DNA of 64,000 nucleotides, taken from assembly GCA_017413025.1 (NCBI GenBank), contig JAFPVE010000017.1, forward strand, positions 44,159 to 108,158, given 5' to 3'. The position numbers and the translations under genes were made by a program. Source of the DNA: Acetobacter sp. (lineage in GTDB: Bacteria > Pseudomonadota > Alphaproteobacteria > Acetobacterales > Acetobacteraceae). This document shows positions 54,737-63,725 of this stretch, piece after piece. How positions within the stretch are numbered: the first letter of the stretch is position 1; each line of letters opens with the position of its first letter. The notes beneath the pieces are model-generated. The model worked only from the letters and a program-made list of their open reading frames with translations, made no database searches and was not told the DNA's origin.

Positions 54737-55267
54737 TTACGAAAAACCTGCCCCTTGTCCAACAGTTGTTTTATACCATGTTTTTTCATTTGATTGCTTA
54801 TAGGGTGGACGCGGTTGACAAGAAATGAAGTATAGTCCTACAGTGAACACAATATTTGAAAAAGCATCAAACCACGCAGAAATACTAGAATCTACAGAAG
54901 ATGTCATCGCCTGATAAATAACATAGGGAATTAAAGGAACAGATAACACACGTACACTAAATAACATGTGCCGTAATGGATTAGGTCTATCTGCTCTTAC
55001 AAGTCCACGAAACCGTCCTAACCCTATAAAAAAACTAACACATAAACCCCACACAAATATGTTAAAAACAGTTTCCCAAATACCTTTGAAACCTGTTTCT
55101 ATAAAAGTTGCTATAATAGAAACAGCTGAAAACAAAAGGGCTCCAAGCTGACAGCTCATCCCCGTTTCAAAAGCAGAAAAATGTTCTGGAAGCTTATCTG
55201 CTACTGGCTGACAAACTTCATCTAAAAGCCAATCATCGATGCGTACAACGTATTGTCCAAGTTTCAT
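54737..55267 (-). CDS. Four-span membrane protein of unknown function
   Basis: This is a 176-residue inner-membrane protein with about four hydrophobic segments (residues 38-55, 66-86, 105-122 and 135-155). The N-terminal cytoplasmic part (RIDDWLLDEVCQPVADKLP) is amphipathic. No family recognised with confidence. It faces the end of the ccm operon and is separated from the divergent FUSC gene by about 300 bases. Codon use looks like that of the neighbours. Confidence 0.62.
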   Translation of the reverse strand: MKLGQYVVRIDDWLLDEVCQPVADKLPEHFSAFETGMSCQLGALLFSAVSIIATFIETGFKGIWETVFNIFVWGLCVSFFIGLGRFRGLVRADRPNPLRHMLFSVRVLSVPLIPYVIYQAMTSSVDSSISAWFDAFSNIVFTVGLYFISCQPRPPYKQSNEKTWYKTTVGQGAGFS

Positions 55268-55570
55268 ATTTCAAACAAATAATCATAACTATTACTGATA
55301 CGAAACAACACCTTCTACCAAATGTACAGGCAAACTTGATTGTATATGAATTTATACATAATTGTAAAGAAACCACTAATAAAGTATGTTACCCCTTACA
55401 GGGAATATATAAATCTTTTTCTATTAAGATTTAAGATAAGACTAACATTTTTCTCGAATAAATATGATAATATTGTGTCCTCAAGCATGTTAAGGTAAAA
55501 AAACCTTTAGACTATGGTTCATATCATATTTTCTCTATTTCCTATCCGTTGCAGTCTAAAGTAATCTGCT
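55268..55570. other. Divergent intergenic region upstream of the FUSC gene
   Basis: 303 AT-rich bases with a partial inverted repeat around 55339-55357 (TGTATATGAATTTATACAT). It holds the promoters of both neighbours, but no box is clear enough to call. No gene seen. Confidence 0.4.
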
Positions 55571-57751
55571 ATGTCTTACTCTATTTCTTCAATTGCACGT
55601 TCAGCCTTTATAAAACTCGGCTTACAGCACATTGTCAAATCATTCTTTTCACCTAATAGTAAACAAAATATACCATTTGCGTGGTTGTTTACTCCAACCA
55701 TGCCCGCATTACGCTTTGCTTTATGTGCCTCTACAGCTGCCATACTCGCGGTTATTATTGCCGTATGGCTCGAGTTAGACGACCCTGCGTGGTCAGCCAT
55801 GTGTGTCTGGATTGTGGCACAAGGTACACGAGGTGAAAGTTTATCAAAATCTCGATGGCGCATTATTGGTACTACATTAGGAACCGTTATGGGATTTACC
55901 TTGGTTTCCGCGTTCTATCAACAACCTTGGCTCTTTTTCCCATTTTTAGGACTATGGATGGCTATTTGTTGTACATTAGCCGTGCTCACACGTAATTTCC
56001 GTTCATACGCGCTTGTCCTTGCAGGATATACAGCCGCAATCATCTCTGCACCAGCTATTGCTCATCCAGATAATATCTTTTTTATTTCCATGTCACGTAT
56101 GACGTATATCTTACTCGGAGTTGTATGTGAAAGTGTTATATCCAATCTCTTCTACCCCAATATGGCTAGTACAGCCCGCCGTAATATACGCAATAGGTTA
56201 CGCGCTGTTCTTAGTGATGTTTCTGAAAATATAGCAAGCTTACTTTCTGGTGATAGTGAAGCCTTAATCCGCGCACGATCAATGTTTGAACCTTTATTAG
56301 CTGTCAATAACCAAATTGAATTTTCTGTAAATGAAATGGGACCTCGCACCCATGAAGGAGACCATGCACGCGCAGCCCTTGCAACTGCTGCCGTTACTTT
56401 AGCACGCGGATTAAGTATGGCCACACAGTTAAAGTCTATTCAAACAGATCAGCCTATTTTCCGTGAAACATCGGCTATGATTAGTAGCTTTCTTATATCC
56501 TTACGTCAACGTCTCAATTCGGATACTCCTATCCGCGAACTGCTTCATGATTTGCGATTAGTCCGTGCAGAATGTCGTCAGCAAATCGTTAATGCTTTCT
56601 CGCAAGAAGTTAATGCTTCCTCTAACGCAGAAATGACCGTTTTACTTGATAGTCGCATTCTTCATAATTCATTAAATGAAATACTTTTAGAATTAGAACA
56701 CGCCCTTCAGGAATATGACGCTAGCCAACGTTCTACCTTTAATGACCGCTTTCGTTTGCGTATCCAAGGACATCTTGATAACAAAGAAGCTTTTTATAAT
56801 GGTATACGCGCTTTTACAACCACTATTTGTGGTGGATTAGTTTATGAATGTACAGCATGGCCTCAAGGGCTAACCTTTGTAACTTATGCTACTTTAGTCT
56901 GTGGACTATTTGGCGTAAGAGAAAATCCAGTCCTTGTAACATGGCAATTCTTTGTTGGCTGTTTATGGGCAGCACTTGTTTCATTTTTTCTGACATTTTA
57001 CGCCCTTCCAACACAACCTGTTTATGAAACTTTAGCTGCAACACTCGCTGTACCCTTTATCGCCGGAGGATTAGCTATGCGTAATCCGTCTACAGCCATT
57101 CAAGGCGTAGCTTTTACGCTTGTACTTCCCGCCGTGCTTCATCCCATTAACCAAGGTCGTACAGGCGAAATTGTTTGGTTTAATTCAACTTCAGCGACAG
57201 TATTAGGATGCGGTTTTGCCACATTGTGCTTCAGCTTAGTACTTCCTTTTAGCAATACAGATGAACGCCAATATATGCGCAAAATCATCTTAAAAGACCT
57301 ACGTAATTTAGCCTTAGATAATCAAACACCCTCTATGCAAAACTGGGTTACAAAGAATATTGATCGTCTTTCACGCCTAACACGACACGCAGGTGCAACA
57401 CCTTCTTCTACTATTGAACAATATTTACAAGGTGCACTTGCCACGATGACCATTGGCATCAATGTTATTCGGCTACGACTTCTTCTACAACGTAACCAAC
57501 TTCCCCCTACAGCTCATCAAATACTTGAAATGGTGATGTATCGCATGAGCCACTTTACAGGACGTTATGGACGGACGGCACGTACAGCGCATATGGCTAT
57601 AAGAACACTTCGCAACATGGAAGCCAATGAGTTCAATATGACCAAACGTATTGAACTTACTCGTGCCATTACCTATCTCACCGTCATTTCTTCTGAATTA
57701 GACGCCAACACAGCGTTTCTTAATACCTCTCAACCTTTTAAAGCTATCTAA
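55571..57751 (+). CDS. FUSC family efflux-type membrane protein
   Basis: This protein belongs to the fusaric-acid-resistance (FUSC/AaeB/YccS-like) family, thought to move aromatic acids or related molecules across the membrane. It has two repeats of about six hydrophobic segments: the first around residues 45-200 (with TAAILAVIIAVWLELDDPAWS and the RWRIIGTTLGTVMGF signature), the second around 405-545. Long soluble helical regions follow each. Length is 726. The usual partner genes (HlyD-type and DUF1656) are not next to it, so it may work alone or with distant partners. It converges on the lipid-transport operon. Confidence 0.88.
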   Translation: MSYSISSIARSAFIKLGLQHIVKSFFSPNSKQNIPFAWLFTPTMPALRFALCASTAAILAVIIAVWLELDDPAWSAMCVWIVAQGTRGESLSKSRWRIIGTTLGTVMGFTLVSAFYQQPWLFFPFLGLWMAICCTLAVLTRNFRSYALVLAGYTAAIISAPAIAHPDNIFFISMSRMTYILLGVVCESVISNLFYPNMASTARRNIRNRLRAVLSDVSENIASLLSGDSEALIRARSMFEPLLAVNNQIEFSVNEMGPRTHEGDHARAALATAAVTLARGLSMATQLKSIQTDQPIFRETSAMISSFLISLRQRLNSDTPIRELLHDLRLVRAECRQQIVNAFSQEVNASSNAEMTVLLDSRILHNSLNEILLELEHALQEYDASQRSTFNDRFRLRIQGHLDNKEAFYNGIRAFTTTICGGLVYECTAWPQGLTFVTYATLVCGLFGVRENPVLVTWQFFVGCLWAALVSFFLTFYALPTQPVYETLAATLAVPFIAGGLAMRNPSTAIQGVAFTLVLPAVLHPINQGRTGEIVWFNSTSATVLGCGFATLCFSLVLPFSNTDERQYMRKIILKDLRNLALDNQTPSMQNWVTKNIDRLSRLTRHAGATPSSTIEQYLQGALATMTIGINVIRLRLLLQRNQLPPTAHQILEMVMYRMSHFTGRYGRTARTAHMAIRTLRNMEANEFNMTKRIELTRAITYLTVISSELDANTAFLNTSQPFKAI

Positions 57752-57786
57752 TCTTTCAAAAAATCGAGAGTTTATTATGTAAAGTG

Positions 57787-58680
57787 CTATTTTTCTGATT
57801 CCGTCGATTCAGTTACTGATAGTGCTAGTTGTGCTAATGTTGCCGTATTCATAGTGTCTAATTTACTGAGCGTATCTGCTTTACCTAACATGACAGATGC
57901 ACTCTGTGCAGCACGCATCCATAAACCACGTGCCTTATTTTGTAGCCCCATTGTTTCGGCAATTCTTGCCTCAAGAATAAGAGCACGTAGCATATCGTGA
58001 TAAGCACCTATTTTCTGACGAATCTTTGCCGATTGATCAGCCAGAATAATCGCTTGCGCTGGATTATTTTTTCGTAAAGAACGAGCCTGCAACTCATCTA
58101 AATCCGCTAAATGCGTAAGAGATAACGGTTTTTTAAACCGTTCTAAGCGCGCAATCGCCTTTTCTAGTAGAAAATAATCCCCACGCCGATCAGCCGCAAC
58201 CCCAAGAATAAGAGCAGCACGGGCTGCTATTTCTGTATTTGGTACGTCTAAAAGTTCTTGTGCAAGATATTCCGCTTTCTCATAGCGACCAAGACGATCA
58301 TATACCGCCGCTTCAACAAGTAAAAGGTACGGAAGTGGTTTATTTTCACGTAAAAGAACAGCTTTACGCGTTACTTGCACTGTTTCTAGTGCTTTCTGCG
58401 GTTGATTTTCTGTCAATTGAGTAACAGCTAAATTATAGCCTGCTTCTTCCAAACCATACGCGCTATCATGTAAAAATGCTAAATCAAAGGCTTTACGGTA
58501 CTGTGTTTGTGCTGTTGCGTAACGCCCCAACATAAAAGAATCATGCCCTGCTGTTATGAATTGACTCCACATAGGACTTTCACGCAGCATAAGATTCTCT
58601 CTTTTCTCACCGCTACAAGCAGAAAGCAACAAAAACACTACCACTATTGAGCAATGAGTGGAAAAAAAAGTTGTTCTCAT
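57787..58680 (-). CDS. TPR-type lipoprotein, last gene of the Mla-like operon
   Basis: This is a 297-residue predicted lipoprotein (LLLSAC, Cys22) made of helical pairs of the tetratricopeptide kind: SFMLGRYATAQTQYRKAFDLA, AGYNLAVTQLTENQPQKALE, AVYDRLGRYEKAEYLAQELL and AALILGVAADRRGDYFLLEKA. It probably docks another protein in the periplasm. Its start overlaps the mlaD stop by four bases, so it is translated with the lipid-transport genes, and a role in that system is likely by context. The function is otherwise unknown. A short gap separates it from the convergent FUSC gene. Confidence 0.8.
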   Translation of the reverse strand: MRTTFFSTHCSIVVVFLLLSACSGEKRENLMLRESPMWSQFITAGHDSFMLGRYATAQTQYRKAFDLAFLHDSAYGLEEAGYNLAVTQLTENQPQKALETVQVTRKAVLLRENKPLPYLLLVEAAVYDRLGRYEKAEYLAQELLDVPNTEIAARAALILGVAADRRGDYFLLEKAIARLERFKKPLSLTHLADLDELQARSLRKNNPAQAIILADQSAKIRQKIGAYHDMLRALILEARIAETMGLQNKARGLWMRAAQSASVMLGKADTLSKLDTMNTATLAQLALSVTESTESEK

Positions 58681-59606
58681 GGCTGAACCTCAACAGGGTC
58701 AAGACGTTCATGTTGTATACTCTTGTGCCCACCCAAAAGCCACATCCCCCTAAGTTGAATAACCAACTTTTGCAACTCATATAAACTTACCTGAGCCTGC
58801 GTTAAAAGTGCCGGGAGATCTCCTGTACTTACCTCAACGTTATGAGCAATTTTTGGCAAGCGTGGAGTCGCCTTTTTAACATCGCCAGAAACTGCCTCAA
58901 CATTTTTCATAACACCAGAAACCTGTTCTTCTATAGGTTTTATCCGATTTATCACATCATTTAAAGAAACCATGACTTGCTCTGCCTGATGAATTAACTT
59001 ATCACTAGTCAGCAACTGTCCAACGGTTCCCTTACCCTCATGTACGTTAGTGATAGTGCTATCAAGTTGTGCCATCATATGACGTGCACTTACTAACACA
59101 GGTATAACTTCTGACTTAATACTCTCTAAAGTCGCTACAATTTGCTTTGTAGGATCAGGTGCTTGTTTTGCCGTAATCACGGCATAGCTCCAATCCATCG
59201 GCTTACCATGTCCACGAATCAATTCCAGATAAGAAGCACCTGCAACAACAAATTGACGACGAATCAAAGCAGTACTATCACGTCGAATAAAAGGTTTTGC
59301 TTGTGGGTCAAGATCCACGATCGCATACATATTTCCCGTAGGATTAAGCTTTATATAACGAATATTTCCCGCATGTGCCCCCATCAACTGAACATCTCCA
59401 CCAACGGTCAACCCTCCAACACCAGAAGATGGAAGAATAACACGCAAACGTGCAGGAGGCGTTAACCAATCACGCAAAACACCTGCTTCTATAATGGCAC
59501 AAACACAAATCACTATACTCAGAAAGACAAGAAAACCTACCCACTCATCCACATAACGTAGATCAATAAGAGGTTTGACTTTTTGCTTCAAACGAAACTG
59601 AAACAT
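58677..59606 (-). CDS. MlaD family protein (MCE domain)
   Basis: This is a 309-residue inner-membrane-anchored protein with one MCE domain, the periplasmic lipid-binding ring of Mla systems. There is one N-terminal transmembrane segment (about residues 22-44). The MCE core is LPSSGVGGLTVGGDVQLMGAHAGNI and AIVDLDPQAKPFIRRDSTA. A long alpha-helical part follows (about residues 150-300), with the PQQ-like STITNVHEGKGTVGQLLT block. The permease and the ABC protein lie upstream in the same operon. It is longer than E. coli MlaD (183) because of this helical tail. Confidence 0.93.
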   Translation of the reverse strand: MFQFRLKQKVKPLIDLRYVDEWVGFLVFLSIVICVCAIIEAGVLRDWLTPPARLRVILPSSGVGGLTVGGDVQLMGAHAGNIRYIKLNPTGNMYAIVDLDPQAKPFIRRDSTALIRRQFVVAGASYLELIRGHGKPMDWSYAVITAKQAPDPTKQIVATLESIKSEVIPVLVSARHMMAQLDSTITNVHEGKGTVGQLLTSDKLIHQAEQVMVSLNDVINRIKPIEEQVSGVMKNVEAVSGDVKKATPRLPKIAHNVEVSTGDLPALLTQAQVSLYELQKLVIQLRGMWLLGGHKSIQHERLDPVEVQP

Positions 59607-60307
59607 TAACCCATCCGTACTGTTACAAAGCCATTATCTGTAAAGCGCAAAGCTGATGTCACACCCTGTTGGTAATACTTACGCATAGCATTACCAGATG
59701 CTAACCAGACAACCCCTGCACCATAGTCTCTTGCACGCGTAATGGCTCTCAAAAAAGCATCTATTAGTTCCCTTGAAGCATCTCGCATAGGATCCTCCAA
59801 CAACAACAACTGTGGTCTTCCAAGCAAAGCACGCACACAATTCGCACGATGCAAATCCATCGCAGACATTGAATTAGGATTGAGCATGGGAAGACCTGGT
59901 AAACCAAACTCCTCTGACAATACAGCCGCATCAAACAGCAAAGTCTCTTGCGAGATTGTTGTATGATATAGCTGCTGCAACATTATTGCCATATGAACAG
60001 GCATAAAATCTGGCCAGCTTCTCCGTTTCGTTATACGTCCTATACGCCCACGTAAACTGTTAACCTCTTTTTCGTTTAAACGGCACCAATCAAACCCCAT
60101 AAACTGTACACTACCCGATTCTAACGGAACCAAACCACTACAAACATCAGCAAGCATTGTCGCACGACTTATATCGTGAATATCAATAAATACACAATCT
60201 CCAGGCATTAAGCGCATATTGAAAGGTACAGGAGGTAGTCCACTTTCTTCAAACGAAGGTACAGCATTTTTTAATTCTAACAAAGGTCCTGTAAAGGATA
60301 TTTTCAT
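59606..60307 (-). CDS. MlaF-like ABC protein without catalytic motifs (pseudo-ATPase)
   Basis: This 233-residue protein is collinear with ABC ATPases of the MlaF type, but nearly every catalytic motif is altered. The Walker A segment (GPSGIGKTT in MlaF) reads IHDISRATM at residues 43-51, so the glycines and the Lys are lost. The Q-loop position has no Gln (RITKRRSW). The signature LSGGQ-like segment reads MSAMD (147-151). Walker B is LLLLEDP (167-173), with the Asp and Glu exchanged. The H-loop His is lost (VVWLASGN). The frame is continuous, so this is not sequencing damage. The surrounding fold is retained (GSVQFMGFDWCRLNEKEV, RANCVRALLGRPQLL), which argues for a structural or regulatory role. 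Confidence 0.85.
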   Translation of the reverse strand: MKISFTGPLLELKNAVPSFEESGLPPVPFNMRLMPGDCVFIDIHDISRATMLADVCSGLVPLESGSVQFMGFDWCRLNEKEVNSLRGRIGRITKRRSWPDFMPVHMAIMLQQLYHTTISQETLLFDAAVLSEEFGLPGLPMLNPNSMSAMDLHRANCVRALLGRPQLLLLEDPMRDASRELIDAFLRAITRARDYGAGVVWLASGNAMRKYYQQGVTSALRFTDNGFVTVRMG

Positions 60308-60308
60308 T

Positions 60309-61217
60309 TTATAGATCCAAGCTAAACAGAACGCTCACAAGCATCACAATTAGTAGCCCCCTAGAAAAACTTCTTGGTAATAATGAACGTAGTGTATCTT
60401 GATTCGTAGCCGTAAGTCCTGTTAAACACCCACCCAGCCCTACAACAAAACCAACGATAATAAAGTTCAAAGGAATAGCGACATAATCAAGCGGAGAAAC
60501 AGCCGACATAAGATTACTAAAAAACGTCCAAACAGGTGCTGTAATAACACCAGAAATGCGACTCATGACATATCCTGTAATAAGAGACGCACAAGAAAAC
60601 AAAATCCCTAGCGTAAAACCTCCCACAGTAAAGGCAAGAGTACGCGGCAAAATAAGCAATAGAAAAGGATCAATACCCATTGCTTGCATAGAACGAATTT
60701 CCCCGTTCATAACCAACAAACCTAGCTCAGTCGTTGACAATATCCCGTTACGACCGAGAAGAAGTACGCCAACTAAAATAGGCGCAATTTCGCGTACCAC
60801 AATATTAATTAAGACAGATCCCGTCATCGTCGCGAGTCCTGCAAACCCTAACCAATAAATCACCTGAGATACTGCAGCAACTCCTGTTAAAACTCCCGTA
60901 AACACTGTTGCAAAAAGCCCTCCACGAATAATGCTATTTGTTGTGCTAACAAACTCATAACGAACACTTCTCCGCCAAGAACTTACCCGCAAGCTTTCGA
61001 AGACAACACCCCAAAACGCCCCTAACATAATCAGGAGAAACCTTATATGCCGACGAAATATCTGCCCTATCCATACAAACCTACGTCGTATCCAACACAA
61101 CAGAACAGAAACACTTTTCTCTCGTCTCTGAGACAGTTCTGACATATGATCAGTATCATTTTCTGATAATACGTCTTGATCTGGATTTTGTTCTTGCTGA
61201 ATAGGAAAATCTCTCAT
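60309..61217 (-). CDS. MlaE family ABC permease
   Basis: This is a 302-residue permease of the MlaE family. After a soluble, charged N-terminus (about 55 residues) come five to six hydrophobic segments. The core is marked by REIAPILVGVLLLGRNG (cf. the REXXPXLXGXXXAGR family motif), TTELGLLVMNGEIRSMQAMGIDPFLLLILPR and GLGGCLTGLTATNQ. Pairing with MlaD and the ABC protein is standard for phospholipid transport between the membranes. It overlaps the end of the sensor gene by four bases and lies one base before the ABC gene. Confidence 0.94.
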   Translation of the reverse strand: MRDFPIQQEQNPDQDVLSENDTDHMSELSQRREKSVSVLLCWIRRRFVWIGQIFRRHIRFLLIMLGAFWGVVFESLRVSSWRRSVRYEFVSTTNSIIRGGLFATVFTGVLTGVAAVSQVIYWLGFAGLATMTGSVLINIVVREIAPILVGVLLLGRNGILSTTELGLLVMNGEIRSMQAMGIDPFLLLILPRTLAFTVGGFTLGILFSCASLITGYVMSRISGVITAPVWTFFSNLMSAVSPLDYVAIPLNFIIVGFVVGLGGCLTGLTATNQDTLRSLLPRSFSRGLLIVMLVSVLFSLDL

Positions 61218-63562
61218 CGACGAGCAACCAACGTATAAGCACGCCCAACACCTAAATTAGAGGCAAAAAATGTTCCACGACTACGAAGGAGATATTGTTC
61301 TCGCAATACCGCGTAAACACGTTCTGTTACCTGAATAACTCCTGGATCAGAAGCGCTTTCAGCCATAAGTTCAGCCAGAGAAACTGTCTGCCCCCACAAA
61401 TTAAAAACGTGCCCTTCCTCTCCTAGCATTCCTCCAAAAGCTGGTCCGTAATCAATACCCATAGAAAAAACAGGTTCCAAATCAGCATCTGCCAACGTAC
61501 GAATAAAAGCCTCACGCATTTTTAGAGCTGCATCAGCAATACACACAAGAGCATTGGAATCAGACTGTGTTGTACAACCTGCCATACAGATCATTCTATG
61601 TCCTGCTAATTCAACGGCAAAAAGCTGCTTCTCCTCTGCAACTGTCTTAACATCTATAGCCAAACGACTAATTAGTGTCAAAAGACTCTCAACATCCCGC
61701 ACATTCATTATAACCGGATCAGAAAAGGTAACAACGAGCACGGCAACAGCATCATAAACCCCTACCCCTCGCATAGAGTCCAAAGCTGGATCCTGCATTA
61801 AAAGATTATTAAATTGCAAAGGAGAAAGAATACTTTTTTCTATTTTATTGTCTTTCTCTTTAGCATCTTCTCGTGAAGAAAGACGAGATTCATTTTGTGT
61901 TTGTGCTGAAAAACGTATTCCAGAAATTGCGCTCACTAACGCCATAAAATACTGTTGATATGGTGCTATTGTCGCATCTTCTAATATTAGTACCCCTTGA
62001 ACCCTCTGTAGACTACCCGTAATAGGATACATTGACAATGCATGTGTACCAATTTCACGCATAACCAAACGATCAAAGGCTTTTGTACGTTCATCTAAAT
62101 CTGCAGATGGAACCTCTATAATATTCCCTTCCTCTACTGCTAAAAAAAATGGCTCGAGTTGGGAACGACCAATTTGAAATCCACCTGTATGCGTATTTTG
62201 CATACCATCATAAGAATCTTCGCAGATTATACCCGCACCATCATGCAAAAAACGCCACAAACTCGCACGACGTGCCTGAGTCACCTGAACTAATTGTTCT
62301 GTCAACACTGTAGGTTCTGCCGTAGGATTAAATAAGTCAGGTGCTACTGCAACTTTCCATACTGCTGTACTTTCGCGGATCATCTGAGACCTCTGCTCCG
62401 TTATAATACGAAGACCTCGCTCTGCACGCCGTAATTGTCGAATAAACAATCCCCCTAACAAACCAGAAAAGACTATAATAATTCCAACAAATTTAAGACT
62501 TTGCCGACGACTTTGAGTTGCAAAACTTGAGAAATCTTTTTCTGGAACAACAATCAGTAAAACCCATCCCGTTGAGTACTTTAACTTAGAAGATAAAACG
62601 ATATAGGATTTTCCTTTTCGTGTAATATACGCTGCGCCAGGTCCCATCACACGATAATGATCATATCCAAGAGCAAAAATTGGGTGGTTAGTTGGACCAA
62701 GCACCCTACTTTCTGATGTCAATCTTCTCCCTACTGCCCATCTACTCGAAAAAAGATGCGGAACTATCAGCATGTCCCGTGCAGCAATCATTCGCCCGTC
62801 ATTATCGACAATCATTGCATTACCGTCATGTCCAATTTTAATATCTCCAAGATAATCACTTAACTCATTCAAAGAGATATTTGCTGCATAGACAAATGTA
62901 TGTCCGTCATCAGAATGAAATCGAATAGAGCTCGTCATAACCAACTGCCTATCTGCTGGAAATAAAAATGGTTTAGCCCATTTTATTCCCTTCACATTTG
63001 CAGTATCCTTATACCAAGAACGCTCACGCGGATCATATTGACCAGCGCTTTGCTCGTATTCTTTAATTTTAATACCTCGAATATTGTACAACGTATGGCG
63101 AAAAAAACGTTGTTTCCCTTTTGTTACTAATTTGATATGATCAAAAACACCTTTCTGTTGCGCACGGGTTATTAATATAAAATCACCTTGATCATTTGCC
63201 AGATAAAATGATTGAAGCTGCGGTACTTTTTGCAACATCGTTGTGCTATACGAATAAAAAATCTTGTCTCGTAATTGAGGAGGGGTATATGCTAGCATGC
63301 TACTCGCCACCATATCCCCAGCAGAAGCGGGCATAATATACCCCCCCACTTCTTGTCCAATATAACGCTGAGACGCATCCATTAAATCACGCGTTAGTTT
63401 TAATGCACCGTTATTGGTTGCTTTGTAAGAAGTAATACCCACCCATGCAATAACCCCCAACGCCACCACTGTCAGAAAAAACGGCAAAACAAAATGCACC
63501 CATGTACGTTCACGATCTGTTTCGTCTATAACAACAGGATCTATAATTTCTTTAGAAGACAT
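61214..63562 (-). CDS. Membrane sensor with Cache, GAF and degenerate cyclase domain
   Basis: This 782-residue protein is encoded first in the operon. A transmembrane segment (about residues 21-45) leads to a periplasmic double-Cache sensor domain (about 50-355; KDTANVKGIKWAKPFLFPAD is typical). A second transmembrane segment (about 359-380) follows. The cytoplasmic part has a GAF domain (about 420-555) and a class III adenylate/guanylate-cyclase-like domain (about 605-775; FSMGIDYGPAFGGMLGEEGHVFNLWGQ region). The first metal Asp is kept (TFSDP). The second is His (AGHRM where GD is normal), and the VN..R pair is VS..E (TVSLAELM). It should therefore not make a cyclic nucleotide. It may act as a signal-binding or scaffold part for the transporter. 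Confidence 0.85.
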   Translation of the reverse strand: MSSKEIIDPVVIDETDRERTWVHFVLPFFLTVVALGVIAWVGITSYKATNNGALKLTRDLMDASQRYIGQEVGGYIMPASAGDMVASSMLAYTPPQLRDKIFYSYSTTMLQKVPQLQSFYLANDQGDFILITRAQQKGVFDHIKLVTKGKQRFFRHTLYNIRGIKIKEYEQSAGQYDPRERSWYKDTANVKGIKWAKPFLFPADRQLVMTSSIRFHSDDGHTFVYAANISLNELSDYLGDIKIGHDGNAMIVDNDGRMIAARDMLIVPHLFSSRWAVGRRLTSESRVLGPTNHPIFALGYDHYRVMGPGAAYITRKGKSYIVLSSKLKYSTGWVLLIVVPEKDFSSFATQSRRQSLKFVGIIIVFSGLLGGLFIRQLRRAERGLRIITEQRSQMIRESTAVWKVAVAPDLFNPTAEPTVLTEQLVQVTQARRASLWRFLHDGAGIICEDSYDGMQNTHTGGFQIGRSQLEPFFLAVEEGNIIEVPSADLDERTKAFDRLVMREIGTHALSMYPITGSLQRVQGVLILEDATIAPYQQYFMALVSAISGIRFSAQTQNESRLSSREDAKEKDNKIEKSILSPLQFNNLLMQDPALDSMRGVGVYDAVAVLVVTFSDPVIMNVRDVESLLTLISRLAIDVKTVAEEKQLFAVELAGHRMICMAGCTTQSDSNALVCIADAALKMREAFIRTLADADLEPVFSMGIDYGPAFGGMLGEEGHVFNLWGQTVSLAELMAESASDPGVIQVTERVYAVLREQYLLRSRGTFFASNLGVGRAYTLVARR

Positions 63563-63725
63563 GGGCTATATCCGCAACCTTAATACTTTACAATCAATGA
63601 AATACCTACAAACAAGCTTTCAAAACAACTATTTCGTAATGGTATGCTACCTATTTAGGCACAAAATAACAACAAAAACATATCTTTCATTTTTAGTAAA
63701 CTTTTTCTGATTCCTAGCACTTTTC

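Noticed and set aside
59606-60307. Explaining the ABC motif loss by a frameshift
   Set aside because: Collinearity with MlaF is kept on both sides of every altered motif, so no shift in frame occurs.
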